Source: CANKJK01 sp964400405
GTDB taxonomy: Bacteria; Acidobacteriota; Vicinamibacteria; Vicinamibacterales; UBA2999
DNA length: 64,000 nt
Reading direction: 5' to 3'
NCBI GenBank assembly: GCA_964400405.1
Contig: CAYNUO010000001.1
Span: forward strand, 1-64,000
Shown: positions 50,411 to 59,670 of the stretch, in pieces
How the letters are laid out: every line of letters begins with the position of its first letter
How positions within the stretch are numbered: the stretch's first letter is position 1
Notes under the pieces: model-generated
Databases searched by the model: none
Told to the model about the DNA's origin: nothing
The model's input: only the letters and a program-made list of their open reading frames with translations
Translations under genes and position numbers: made by a program

Positions 50411-51633
50411 GACCGTCCCTCCATCGTCGCCAGCACCGCGGCCACGCTCTGCACGTCCTTGTCGCCGCGTCCCGACAGGTTCACCAGCATCACCGACCCA
50501 TCCGGGAGCGCCGGCGCCAGCTTCATCGCGTGCGCCACCGCATGGGACGACTCGAGCGCCGGGATGATCCCCTCGAGCCGGGCGAGCGCCTTGAAGCCGT
50601 CGAGCGCCTCCGCGTCGCTGATGTGCGCGTACTCCGTACGGCCCAGATCGCGCAGCCATGCGTGCTCCGGACCGACCGCCGCGTAGTCGAGGCCCGCGGA
50701 GATCGAATGCGTCAGCTCGATGTTGCCGGCGGCATCCTGCAGCACGAACGTCCGCGTGCCCTGCAGCACGCCCGTGCTGCCGCCGTCGAACCGCGCCGCG
50801 TGACGGCCCGGCGTGATGGCTTCGCCGCCCGCCTCGACGCCGATCAGCCGGACGGCCGCGTCGTCGATGAAGGCGTCGAAGATGCCGATGGCGTTGCTGC
50901 CGCCGCCCACGCAGGCGACCACGAGGTCCGGCAGGCGTCCGGCCTGCTTCAGGATCTGCTCGCGCGCCTCGCGGCCGATCACGGACTGGAACTCGCGCAC
51001 CATCAGGGGATAGGGATGCGGGCCGAGCGCCGAGCCGAGCACGTAGAACGTGTCCGTCACGTTCGTCACCCAGTCGCGCATCGCCTCGCTGATCGCATCC
51101 TTCAGCGTGCGGCTGCCGGCGTCGACGCGGCGCACCGTCGCGCCAAGCAGTTCCATCCGGACGACGTTGAGCGCCTGCCGCACCATGTCGTCGGCGCCCA
51201 TGTACACGTGGCACTCGAGCCCGAGCAGCGCGCAGGCCGTGGCCGTGGCCACGCCGTGCTGCCCGGCGCCCGTCTCGGCGACGATCCGGCGCTTGCCCAT
51301 CCGCTTCGCCAGCAGCGCCTGTCCGAGCGCGTTGTTGATCTTGTGCGCGCCGGTGTGCGTCAGGTCCTCGCGCTTCAGGAAGATGCGTGTCTTCCCGACC
51401 GTCGCGGCGAGCCGCGACGCCTCGTACAGCGGCGTCGGGCGGCCGACGTAGTGCGTCAGCAGGTCATCGAGCTCCGCCTGAAAGGCAGCGTCGCCACGCA
51501 CCGCGAGATACGCCTCGGTGAGTTCCTCGATCGGCGCGACGAGCGTCTCGGGCACGAACCGCCCGCCGTAGGCGCCGAAGTAACCGCGCGCATCCGGGTC
51601 GCGCCGCCCAACCCGTGCTGTCTCACCGGCCAT
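50407..51633 (-). CDS. trpB: Tryptophan synthase beta subunit
   Basis: 408 residues, TrpB1 type. GYFGAYGGRFVPETLVAPIE opens the domain; the PLP Lys is in LKREDLTHTGAHKINNALGQ, with VAETGAGQHGVATATACALL, VACVGGGSNAIGIFDAFIDD (phosphate loop) and VLQDAAGNIELTHSISAGLD. It condenses indole with serine. It overlaps the trpF end by 11 bases and the trpA start by 4. Confidence 0.97.
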   Translation of the reverse strand: MAGETARVGRRDPDARGYFGAYGGRFVPETLVAPIEELTEAYLAVRGDAAFQAELDDLLTHYVGRPTPLYEASRLAATVGKTRIFLKREDLTHTGAHKINNALGQALLAKRMGKRRIVAETGAGQHGVATATACALLGLECHVYMGADDMVRQALNVVRMELLGATVRRVDAGSRTLKDAISEAMRDWVTNVTDTFYVLGSALGPHPYPLMVREFQSVIGREAREQILKQAGRLPDLVVACVGGGSNAIGIFDAFIDDAAVRLIGVEAGGEAITPGRHAARFDGGSTGVLQGTRTFVLQDAAGNIELTHSISAGLDYAAVGPEHAWLRDLGRTEYAHISDAEALDGFKALARLEGIIPALESSHAVAHAMKLAPALPDGSVMLVNLSGRGDKDVQSVAAVLATMEGRS

Positions 51634-52240
51634 CGGCCGTCCTCACCTTCTCGAAGAAGTCGTTCAGCTTCGCCACGCTCTTCACTCCCGGGGCGTCTTC
51701 CACGCCCGACGACACATCCAGCCCGAAGGGCCGGACAACGCGGATTGCCTCCTGCACGTTCTCCGCACGCAGGCCGCCCGCCAGCACCAGCTGCCGCTTT
51801 CTGGCCAGCCCCGCCGCGGCACTCCAGTCCACGGTCTGCCCGGTCCCTCCGCGCCTGACCGCATCGTGCGCGTCGACGAGCAGCAGGACCGACTCGGGCC
51901 ACGCCGCGATGGCGGCCTCGCCCCCGGCCACGGCGACCGCTCGCAGCACCGGCCGATGGATCGACGGCAGCAGCGCGGGCGTTTCGTCTCCGTGCAGCTG
52001 CACGGCCGTCAGCCCCGCCGTCCGCACCGCGCGGTCGATCTCGTCCGCCGACTGGTTCACGAACACGCCGACGGCGTTCGTCCCGTACGGCAGCGCCGCG
52101 ATGATGGCGCCGGCCTGCTCCGGCGTCACGGCGCGGGGGCTCGACGGCCAGAACACGAACCCGAGCGCCGTGGCACCAGCGGCGAGCGCGGCCTTCGCGT
52201 CCTCGAGCCGCGTGATCCCGCAGACCTTCACGAACGTCAC
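51623..52240 (-). CDS. trpF: Phosphoribosylanthranilate isomerase
   Basis: 205 residues from a GTG overlapping the trpC stop (GTGA). TFVKVCGITRLEDAKAALAA holds the catalytic Cys, LGFVFWPSSPRAVTPEQA follows, the catalytic Asp is in VLLLVDAHDAVRRGGTGQTV, and LVLAGGLRAENVQEAI and GLDVSSGVEDAPGVKSVAKL form the phosphate-binding end. It carries out the Amadori rearrangement before TrpC. The open frame further upstream is the shadow of trpC. Confidence 0.96.
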   Translation of the reverse strand: MTFVKVCGITRLEDAKAALAAGATALGFVFWPSSPRAVTPEQAGAIIAALPYGTNAVGVFVNQSADEIDRAVRTAGLTAVQLHGDETPALLPSIHRPVLRAVAVAGGEAAIAAWPESVLLLVDAHDAVRRGGTGQTVDWSAAAGLARKRQLVLAGGLRAENVQEAIRVVRPFGLDVSSGVEDAPGVKSVAKLNDFFEKVRTADGR

Positions 52241-53037
52241 GCGCGCACCATCCGGGCAATCGCGCCGGCCGGATCCGGGTCGGTCATGAACCGCTCGCCC
52301 ATCAGGAACGCGCGGTATCCGAGCCCGGCGAGCACCCGCAGTTCGTCCGGCGACGTGAGCCCGCTCTCGCTGACGGCAATGGCCGACGCCGGAATCTTCG
52401 CCGCGAGCCGGCGCGAGGCCTCGACGTCGACGGCCAGCGTCCGCAGGTTCCGGTTGTTCACGCCGATGATCCGCGCGCCCGCGGCGACGGCGCGGTCGAG
52501 CTCGGCCTCGTCGTGGACCTCGACGAGCACCGCGAGGCCCAGGTCCCACGCCTGCTGCTGAAGCCGGACCAGTTCGTCCTGCGTCAGGGCGGCCACGATC
52601 AGCAGGACGGCGTCGGCGCCCGTGACACTGGCTTCGAGCAGCTGGTACCGGTCGATCGTGAAGTCCTTCCGCAGCAACGGCACGTCCGTCACGGCACGCA
52701 CCGCCGCCAGATGCGCCAGCGCGCCGTCGAAGAACGACGGCTCGGTCAGCACCGAGATCGCAGCCGCGCCGCCTTCGGTGTAGGCCCGCGCGATCCGGGC
52801 GGGGTCGTAGTGCTGCGCCAGCACGCCCTTCGATGGCGACCGCCGCTTGCACTCGGCGATCACGTTCACGTGGCCGGGCCGGCCGAGCGCCTGCTCGAAC
52901 GCGTCACCGCGCGGCCGCCGGCCCGCCCGCGCCCGCGCGTCGAGCGCGGCGTCGGACTCGCGGTCGCGGCGCGTGGCCAGCGTCCGCGCCGTCGCCGCGA
53001 CGATCGTCTGGAGCAGGTCCGGCGTGGCCGTCGTCAT
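52237..53037 (-). CDS. trpC: Indole-3-glycerol phosphate synthase
   Basis: 266 residues. The catalytic Lys/Glu of the barrel lie in NVIAECKRRSPSKGVLAQHY, with AISVLTEPSFFDGALAHLAA, PLLRKDFTIDRYQLLEAS, IIGVNNRNLRTLAVDVEASR and the phosphate loop VSESGLTSPDELRVLAGLGY then FLMGERFM. It is separate from trpF, unlike the E. coli fusion. The ATG overlaps the trpD stop (ATGA). Confidence 0.97.
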   Translation of the reverse strand: MTTATPDLLQTIVAATARTLATRRDRESDAALDARARAGRRPRGDAFEQALGRPGHVNVIAECKRRSPSKGVLAQHYDPARIARAYTEGGAAAISVLTEPSFFDGALAHLAAVRAVTDVPLLRKDFTIDRYQLLEASVTGADAVLLIVAALTQDELVRLQQQAWDLGLAVLVEVHDEAELDRAVAAGARIIGVNNRNLRTLAVDVEASRRLAAKIPASAIAVSESGLTSPDELRVLAGLGYRAFLMGERFMTDPDPAGAIARMVRA

Positions 53038-54058
53038 GCCGCGTCCTCGTTCGACAGGCGCGCCATCTCGGCGAGCGTCCTCGAGGCGGCGCCGTCATCG
53101 ATGGCCTTCGCCGCCCGCGCCACCCCGGCCACCAGTGTCGGTTCGACGCCCGCCACGAGCAGTCCCGCGCCCGCGTTCAGCAGCACCACGTCGCGCGCCG
53201 CGCCGGGCGCGCCGTTGAGGACCGCGGTGATGATCGCGGCGTTCTCGGCCGCGTCCCCGCCGGCAAGCGCCGACGGCGCCGCGAGCGGCAGTCCGGCGTC
53301 AGACGGATGCACGTAGAAGCTGTGGACTTCGCCGTCACGCCACTCCGCCACGCGCGTGTGACCGGTAGTGGAGATCTCGTCCAGTCCGTCCGCGCCGTGC
53401 ACCACCCACGCGTGCCGGCTCCCCAGTGCGCCGAGGGCCTGCGCCATCGGGCGCGTCCACTCCGCGCGCGGCACGCCGACGATCTGCCGGGTCGCCCCGG
53501 CCGGGTTCGTCAGCGGTCCGACCATGTTGAATGCCGTCTTCAGCCCGAGTTCGCGGCGCGTGGGGCCGGCATGGCGCATCGACGGGTGAAACGTCGGCGC
53601 GAAGAAGAACGCGATGCCGGCACGTTCGAGACAGCGGGTGACCGCATCCGCCGGCGCCTCCACCCGGACACCGAGCGCCTCGAAGACATCCGCGCTGCCG
53701 CACCGGCTCGACACCGAGCGGTTGCCGTGTTTCGCCACGCGCACACCACAGGCCGCCACGACGACCGCCGCCGCCGATGAAATATTGAATGTGCCGGCGC
53801 GGTCGCCACCCGTGCCGCAGGTGTCGAAGACGTCACCGGGTGCGCGTGTCACCGGGACGGCGTGGGCCCGCATCGTCCGCGCGAGGCCCACCAGTTCGTC
53901 GGGCCGCTCACCCTTCATCGCAAGCGCGACGAGGAAGCCGGCCAGCTGCGCCGACGAGGCCTGCCCTGCCATGACCTCTTCCATGACCGACGCCGTCTCC
54001 GCCGAGGAAAGGTCCTCCCGGCGGATCAGCTTCTCGATGAGCGGTGTCAGGCTCGACA

Positions 54059-54059
<1 letters not shown>
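53034..54059 (-). CDS. trpD: Anthranilate phosphoribosyltransferase
   Basis: 341 residues from the ATG at 54059, sharing a base with the trpG stop (TGATG). LSSAETASVMEEVMAGQASS is the N-terminal helical part, DTCGTGGDRAGTFNISSAAA the PRPP-binding loop, VAKHGNRSVSSRCGSADVFE the KHGN motif, and RRELGLKTAFNMVGPLTNPA the family signature. It adds phosphoribose to anthranilate. It is separate from trpG. The longer open frame upstream is a trpG shadow. Confidence 0.97.
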
Positions 54060-54625
<566 letters not shown>

Positions 54626-54635
54626 GACGCCGCCC

Positions 54636-56099
54636 TCACAGTCCCGTCTCGGCCAGCTCGAGTGCCCGGAGCACCGCGCGTGCCTTGTCGCGGGTCTCCT
54701 GGTACTCGGCGGCCGGGTCCGAATCGGCCACGATCCCCGCACCCGCCTGCACGCGCGCGCGGCCGTGCTCCATCACCACCGTCCGGATCGTGATGCAGCA
54801 GTCGAGGTTGCCCGCGAAGTCGAGATACCCGACGGCGCCGGCGTAGACGCCCCGCCGATCCTGTTCCAGCGCCGCGATGATCTCCATCGCCCGCACCTTC
54901 GGCGCGCCGGACACCGTGCCGGCCGGGAAGCACGACGCCAGCGCGTCGAGCCGATCCTTGCCGGCCGCCAGCGTGCCCTCGACGACCGAGACCAGGTGCA
55001 TCACGTGGGAATAGCGCTCGATCTCCATGTAGCGCGGCACGTGCACGGAGCCGTACTCGCACACGCGGCCGAGGTCGTTGCGTCCCAGGTCCACGAGCAT
55101 CACGTGCTCGGACCGCTCCTTCTCGTTGCCCTGCAGTTCGGTCGCGAGCCGGGCGTCCTCCGCGGCCGACGCCCCGCGCGGACGCGTGCCCGCGATCGGG
55201 TGCGTCTGTGCGGTCCGGCCCTCCACGCGCACCAGCATTTCCGGCGACGCGCCGACGATCGACCGCCCGCCCATGCGCAGGAAATACATGTAGGGCGACG
55301 GATTCACATGGCGCAGCGCGCGGTAGACCGTGAACGGATCCGCCGTGACCGTCGTCTCGAACCGCTGCGACAGCACGACCTGATAGATGTCTCCGGCGGC
55401 GATGTGCTCCTTCGCGGTCCGGGCCATCTCCTCGTAGCGCGCCTGCGACATGTTCGACTGGATCTCGAGCGGCCCGCCGCCAGCCGGGGCCGCATGCGAG
55501 AGGCTCCGCTCCAGCTCGCGCTCCACGAATCCGATCCGGGTGCAGGCGAAGTCGTACTGCGCCCTGAGGTCGTCTCCCGCCGCGATGCGCGCGTTGGCGA
55601 TGATCAGGATCCGGTGCCGGACGTGGTCGAAGGCCAGCACCGTGTCGAACAGCATGAAGCCGGCGTCGTCTTCGTCAGGCGACGGTGCGAGCGGCACCGG
55701 CTCGAACCACGCGGCCGTGTCGTAGGCGAGATATCCGACGGCGCCGCCCGTGAAACGCGGCAGGCCCGCGACAAACGGCGCCTGATAGCCCGCCATGACG
55801 TCCCGCAGCACCTCGAAGAAGGGCTGGTCCGACTCGGTGCGCGCGCCGGCCTGCTGCACCAGCGTCTTCCCGTTGCGCGCGCGCAGGACCATGAACGGGT
55901 CCTTGCCGAGGAACGAGTACCGGGCAATCTGCTCGCCGCCTTCGACCGACTCCAGCAGGAACGCGTGGTCGGCATCTTCGGCGATCTTCAGGAACGCCGA
56001 GACCGGCGTCAGCAGGTCCGCGACGATCTCCTTGCAGACCGGCACGAACGTGCCCTGCGTTGCGAGTTCCGCGAACTCTTCGTAAGTGGTCAGTCGCAT
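54636..56099 (-). CDS. trpE: Anthranilate synthase component I
   Basis: 487 residues from the ATG at 56099, sharing a base with the aroDE stop (TGATG). The N-terminal domain has the feedback motif LLES in DADHAFLLESVEGGEQIARY, indicating tryptophan inhibition. The chorismate-binding domain has GDIYQVVLSQRFETTVTADP, GRTAQTHPIAGTRPRG, DLGRNDLGRVCEYGSVHVPR and FPAGTVSGAPKVRAMEIIAA. With TrpG it makes anthranilate. Control is thus double: enzyme feedback plus the attenuator upstream. Confidence 0.97.
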   Translation of the reverse strand: MRLTTYEEFAELATQGTFVPVCKEIVADLLTPVSAFLKIAEDADHAFLLESVEGGEQIARYSFLGKDPFMVLRARNGKTLVQQAGARTESDQPFFEVLRDVMAGYQAPFVAGLPRFTGGAVGYLAYDTAAWFEPVPLAPSPDEDDAGFMLFDTVLAFDHVRHRILIIANARIAAGDDLRAQYDFACTRIGFVERELERSLSHAAPAGGGPLEIQSNMSQARYEEMARTAKEHIAAGDIYQVVLSQRFETTVTADPFTVYRALRHVNPSPYMYFLRMGGRSIVGASPEMLVRVEGRTAQTHPIAGTRPRGASAAEDARLATELQGNEKERSEHVMLVDLGRNDLGRVCEYGSVHVPRYMEIERYSHVMHLVSVVEGTLAAGKDRLDALASCFPAGTVSGAPKVRAMEIIAALEQDRRGVYAGAVGYLDFAGNLDCCITIRTVVMEHGRARVQAGAGIVADSDPAAEYQETRDKARAVLRALELAETGL

Positions 56100-57559
56100 C
56101 ACGCGTCCTCGTCCGTCATCACAGCGTTCATCCCGACTGCCGCTCCCATGACACCCGCCGGCGCCGCACGGCCCGTCCACCATTCGAACTGCCGCTCGGC
56201 CTGCGCGACCAGCATCGGCAACCCGTCGAGCGTGTCGCACCCGGCCGCCCGCGCCTCGCGCAGCAGCCGCGTCTCGCGCGGGGCATAGATCAGGTCGTAG
56301 ACCAGGCGCCCGTCGAACGGGCCGCCGGGCAGCGGCGACTCCCCAACCGAGTGCAGGTTGCCGACGGGCGTGCAGTTCACGAGCACATCCCACGAGCCGG
56401 GGGCCGGCGGCCAGGTCCCGACCCGTGCCGTTGCGCCCTGCACCACATCCGCGGCCTGCTCCGGGCGGCGGGCGTGCACCGATACCGACGCGCCGGCACC
56501 GGCTGCGCCCCGCACGACCGCGCGCGCCGCACCGCCGGCACCGAGGACGGCCACCCGCGCGCCCGCGAGGGCCCAGCCATCCCGCGCCGCGCGGCGCACC
56601 AGCGGTGCCAGAAACCCGGCCACATCCGTGTTCGTCGCGGCCCACCCTGTGCCCGACCGCCGCAGCGTGTTGACAGCGCCGAGGTCCACCGCATCCCGGT
56701 CCACATCCGTCGCCCGCGCCCGCGCGTCCTGCTTGAACGGAATCGTGACGCTGGCTCCGGCCAGCGGCAGGGTCCCCGCAAACGCAAACGCGTCGTCGGC
56801 GTCGGCTGCCTCAATCGGGATGTACACCGCGTCGACCCCGGCCGCGCCGAACGCGGCGTTGTGCATCGCCGGCGACAGCGAGTGCATGATCGGCCGCCCG
56901 ATGACACCGTAGACCGCCGTGGCCGCGGTGACGTGGGCGAAGCGGAAGCGGCCCAGCATGTCGGCCGCCGGCATCTGGCCCGGCGCCACGGCCTGCCCGG
57001 CATACGTCCACCGGGATCCGAACCTGGCCGCGAGCAGCCGCGTCGCGACGCCGGCCGCTCCCATGCCGATCGCCACCGTGGCGCCGTCAGCCGTCAACGG
57101 CAGCAGCCGGAGCGTGTCGCTCACTCGGGACGTCGCCACGGCGACCTTCACGATCCCGGCGCCGGTCGCGCGCATCGCCCGATGCCGATCCACGAGGTCC
57201 GGCGGCACGCCCGTGAAGTCGTGATGCGAGACGACGATCCGCCGGCCGCCCTCGGCGCGGATCAGGTCGTCCCACCCGGCCTTCCATTCGACGTCGACGT
57301 AGTCGGCGCCGAGCGCCAGCGCCTGTTCGAGCACGCGCCGGCGCGCCTCCTCCGACCCGTCGAACCGGCCACCCTCCCACGCCGCGCGGCACGTCACCAC
57401 GACCGGTGTCGTCCGCCCGGACAGCGCGCCGGCGACGTCGAGGTCCTGCACGCCGTCCAGCCGCAGTTCCACCATGTCGGCTCCCGCCGAGGCGTCACGG
57501 GCCGCCCGCAGCTCGGCGAGCGTCGACCCGGTCACGGTGTCACACAGCAATGGACGCAT
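56099..57559 (-). CDS. aroDE: Bifunctional 3-dehydroquinate dehydratase/shikimate dehydrogenase fusion
   Basis: 486 residues from the ATG at 57559 (GTG at 57565 also in frame). Residues 1-215 are a type I dehydroquinase: DMVELRLDGVQDLDVAGALS, VVVTCRAAWEGGRFDG, RIVVSHHDFTGVPPDL (catalytic His) and GAGIVKVAVATSRVSDTLRL (Schiff-base Lys). Residues 220-480 are a shikimate dehydrogenase: VYGVIGRPIMHSLSPAMHNA, VTIPFKQDARARATDVD (catalytic Lys), NTDVAGFLAPL and AVLGAGGAARAVVRGAA. The fused order D-E is the one known from plants and a few bacteria such as Chlamydiae. It is the first structural gene after the trp attenuator. Confidence 0.95.
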   Translation of the reverse strand: MRPLLCDTVTGSTLAELRAARDASAGADMVELRLDGVQDLDVAGALSGRTTPVVVTCRAAWEGGRFDGSEEARRRVLEQALALGADYVDVEWKAGWDDLIRAEGGRRIVVSHHDFTGVPPDLVDRHRAMRATGAGIVKVAVATSRVSDTLRLLPLTADGATVAIGMGAAGVATRLLAARFGSRWTYAGQAVAPGQMPAADMLGRFRFAHVTAATAVYGVIGRPIMHSLSPAMHNAAFGAAGVDAVYIPIEAADADDAFAFAGTLPLAGASVTIPFKQDARARATDVDRDAVDLGAVNTLRRSGTGWAATNTDVAGFLAPLVRRAARDGWALAGARVAVLGAGGAARAVVRGAAGAGASVSVHARRPEQAADVVQGATARVGTWPPAPGSWDVLVNCTPVGNLHSVGESPLPGGPFDGRLVYDLIYAPRETRLLREARAAGCDTLDGLPMLVAQAERQFEWWTGRAAPAGVMGAAVGMNAVMTDEDA

Positions 57560-57570
57560 AAGCACGCCAC

Positions 57571-57661
57571 AAAACAGAAACGCCCCTCCAACCGTCGGCT
57601 GGAGAGGCGCTCAAAACTCAGATGGTTATCGACTGGAAATCAGACGACGAACCCGCCTCTC
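57571..57661 (-). terminator. Trp attenuator: terminator hairpin with competing antiterminator
   Basis: In the minus-strand RNA a 13-bp stem (57609-57597 with 57593-57581, loop GAC, arms CGCCTCTCCAGCC and GGTTGGAGGGGCG) is followed by UUUCUGUUUU (57580-57571). Two stem positions pair only as G-U in this strand, fixing the direction. The 5' arm can instead pair with GAGAGGCG (57661-57654), a perfect 8-bp antiterminator that starts at the leader stop codon. This is the layout of a ribosome-mediated trp attenuator, and it ends 11 bases before the aroDE start. Confidence 0.85.
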
Positions 57662-57737
57662 AAGCCGCGCGCCAGTACCGCCACCAGGAGCTGGTGAAGG
57701 CCGGGCGCACCGCAAAAGAGAACGTGTAGTTCGTCAC
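57660..57737 (-). CDS. trpL: trp leader peptide with Trp-Trp-Arg-Tyr-Trp run
   Basis: 25 codons from GTG 57737 to TGA 57660-57662. The C-terminal part reads SSWWRYWRAA, three Trp codons within five, just before the stop; in proteins Trp is rare, so this is a strong attenuation signature. Phe and Tyr codons also occur earlier (NYTFSF). An in-frame stop 18 bases upstream limits the start to this GTG or one at 57710. No ribosome site is visible, and a predicted transcript start lies a few bases upstream, so the message may be leaderless, as for Sinorhizobium trpL. Confidence 0.85.
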   Translation of the reverse strand: MTNYTFSFAVRPAFTSSWWRYWRAA

Positions 57738-57749
57738 GAGAGTGAGAAG

Positions 57750-57779
57750 ACGTTACCCTACGCTCCCTCGGGGCGTCAA
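57750..57779 (-). promoter_or_regulatory. Candidate promoter of the aroDE-trp supraoperon
   Basis: On the minus strand TTGACG (57779-57774), 18 bases, TAACGT (57755-57750). Transcription would start about 5 bases before the trpL GTG. The -35 is good and the -10 mediocre (TAnnnT kept). It overlaps, back to back, the promoter for the divergent S55 gene (57790-57818). Confidence 0.5.
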
Positions 57780-57789
57780 GGCAGCGACC

Positions 57790-57818
57790 TTGCAGTTTCC
57801 CGGGATTCTCCCTATAAC
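57790..57818 (+). promoter_or_regulatory. Promoter of the S55-domain protein gene
   Basis: TTGCAG (57790-57795), 17 bases, TATAAC (57813-57818). The -10 ends 8 bases before ATG 57827, so the transcript would begin at or next to the start codon; no ribosome site precedes it. It is a likely leaderless gene. Confidence 0.6.
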
Positions 57819-57826
57819 GGACTGCG

Positions 57827-59653
57827 ATGGTGCGCCTCCGGGGCCTGGCCCTGCTCTCCGCCCTCGCCCTGGTCTCCGGCGCCTCCCTGCCGGCGGCGTC
57901 GCGCGCCTTCCCGGTGGATGACATCAAGCCAGGGATGACGGCCGAAGGCCGGACGGTCTTTGCCGGTGACCGCCTGGAGACCTTCACCGTCCGCATCCTC
58001 GGCGTGCTGAAGAACGTGATGGGTCCGCAGCGGACGCTGATCCTTGCGCGCCTCGAAGGCGGGCCGCTCGCGAGCACCGGCGTCATCGCCGGCATGAGCG
58101 GGAGCCCCGTCTACATCGACGGCCGGCTGGTCGGCGCGGTCGCCTATTCGCTGGGCGCGTTTGCCACGGAGCCCATCGCGGGCATCACGCCCATCGGCGA
58201 GATGATCGCCGATGCCGCGCTCGACGCGCCTCGGCGACGCGCCGCGGCGGTGCGCCTGCCCCGAGGCGACGGTACGGACGACCCGGTCGCGGACGCCCGC
58301 GAGGCCTTCGCCGCGCTTGCCCCGTTCGTCCGCTCTCCGGCTGACGCCCAGCCGCTCGGCGGCACGCTGCCCGGTCTCGCCGCCACCGGCGCGATGCTGC
58401 GCCCCATTGCCACGCCGCTCGGGCTGTCCGGCTTCTCCGCGTCGACGATCGCGCCGCTGGACGCGCTCTTCCAGCAGTCCGGCTTCCTGCCCTCGATGGC
58501 GGGCGCAGCCGCGGACCCCGGCTCAGCCTCAACCGCGCCGCTCCGCCCCGGCGATCCGGTCGGCATCACGATGGTCAGCGGCGACCTGGAGGTCGGCGCC
58601 ACAGGCACGGTCACCGAGATCGACGGCGACCGCGTCTACGCCTTCGGCCATCCGTTCTACAACCTCGGCCCGACGACGTTCCCCATGACGCGGGCGTGGG
58701 TGCACGCGATCCTGCCAAGCCTGCAGTCGTCGCTGAAGATTGCCAGCACGGGCGCCGTGATCGGCACCATCTCGCAGGACCGCGCCACCACGATCGCCGG
58801 CCGCCTCGGGCCCGGCCCCGCACAGATCCCCGTCTCGCTCGCGCTGACGATGGGCGGCACCACACGCACGTTCCGGATGCAGGTCGCGCAGGATCAGCTG
58901 TTCACGCCGCTGATGACCTACCTGTCCATCGTGGAGACGCTGACGTCCTATCAGCGGCAGATGGGCACGTCTACCTACGCCGTCACCGGACGGATATCGC
59001 TCAAGGGCCGCGGCGACATCGCGATTGACGACGTCTTCACCGGCGACCAGGCGCCGACGGGCGCGGGCAACGCGGTGATGGGTCCGCTCAACAGCCTCCT
59101 GCGGAACGTCCACGAGGACGTGACCATCGACGGCGTCACGCTCAACGTGACGGCGAGCGAGGACACGCGCACCGCCGTCCTCGAGCGCGTCAGTGTCGGC
59201 GCGGCGAGCGTCAAGCCGGGCGAGACCGTCCCGGTCACGATCCAGGCGCGGACGTATCGCGGCGCGCCGATCACGCGCACGGTGCCTGTCAGGATTCCCG
59301 CGAACGCCCGCGGGGCGGTTTCCATCCTCGTGGCCGACGCCGTGCGCACCGTCCAGGCCGACCCCCGGGATGCGGGCCCCGCGCAGATGCAGAGCCTGCC
59401 GCAGCTGCTGACCGCGCTCCGGTCCGTCCGCCGGTCGAACCGCTTCTACGTTCGCTTCGTCACGCCCGAAGCCGGCGCCGTGGTCCGTGGGGAGTCCCTG
59501 CAGGCGTTGCCCGCCTCGGTCATCGCCGTCATGGAAGGCGACCGTCAGGGCGGCAGCTTCCGCGGCCTCGGAGCCGCGCTCACCGGTGACTGGGACGTGG
59601 CCTTCGACTACGCCGTGTCCGGCTCCCGCACGATCACCATTCCGGTCGACTGA
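57827..59653 (+). CDS. Exported SpoIVB-type peptidase S55 domain protein
   Basis: 608 residues. A signal peptide (LALLSALALVSGASLPAASR) is followed at residues 35-130 by a GMTAEGRTVFAG strand and the S55 serine motif VIAGMSGSPVYIDGRLVGAV (Ser 93). The His-containing segment TVTEIDGDRVYAFGHPFYNL is near residue 275. In Bacillus SpoIVB the His part precedes the Ser part, so this protein has them in swapped order. About 300 further residues are beta-rich (TLNVTASEDTRTAVLERVSV) and unassigned. It is probably periplasmic. Whether it is a protease is not shown. It is followed after 17 bases by the propeller protein. Confidence 0.8.
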   Translation: MVRLRGLALLSALALVSGASLPAASRAFPVDDIKPGMTAEGRTVFAGDRLETFTVRILGVLKNVMGPQRTLILARLEGGPLASTGVIAGMSGSPVYIDGRLVGAVAYSLGAFATEPIAGITPIGEMIADAALDAPRRRAAAVRLPRGDGTDDPVADAREAFAALAPFVRSPADAQPLGGTLPGLAATGAMLRPIATPLGLSGFSASTIAPLDALFQQSGFLPSMAGAAADPGSASTAPLRPGDPVGITMVSGDLEVGATGTVTEIDGDRVYAFGHPFYNLGPTTFPMTRAWVHAILPSLQSSLKIASTGAVIGTISQDRATTIAGRLGPGPAQIPVSLALTMGGTTRTFRMQVAQDQLFTPLMTYLSIVETLTSYQRQMGTSTYAVTGRISLKGRGDIAIDDVFTGDQAPTGAGNAVMGPLNSLLRNVHEDVTIDGVTLNVTASEDTRTAVLERVSVGAASVKPGETVPVTIQARTYRGAPITRTVPVRIPANARGAVSILVADAVRTVQADPRDAGPAQMQSLPQLLTALRSVRRSNRFYVRFVTPEAGAVVRGESLQALPASVIAVMEGDRQGGSFRGLGAALTGDWDVAFDYAVSGSRTITIPVD

Positions 59654-59670
59654 CGCCCGCTCCCACGTCT

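Noticed and set aside
57622..57729. A 35-codon plus-strand frame across the trp leader region
   Set aside because: It is antisense to the trpL/attenuator, has no ribosome site, and its existence follows from the constrained minus-strand sequence.
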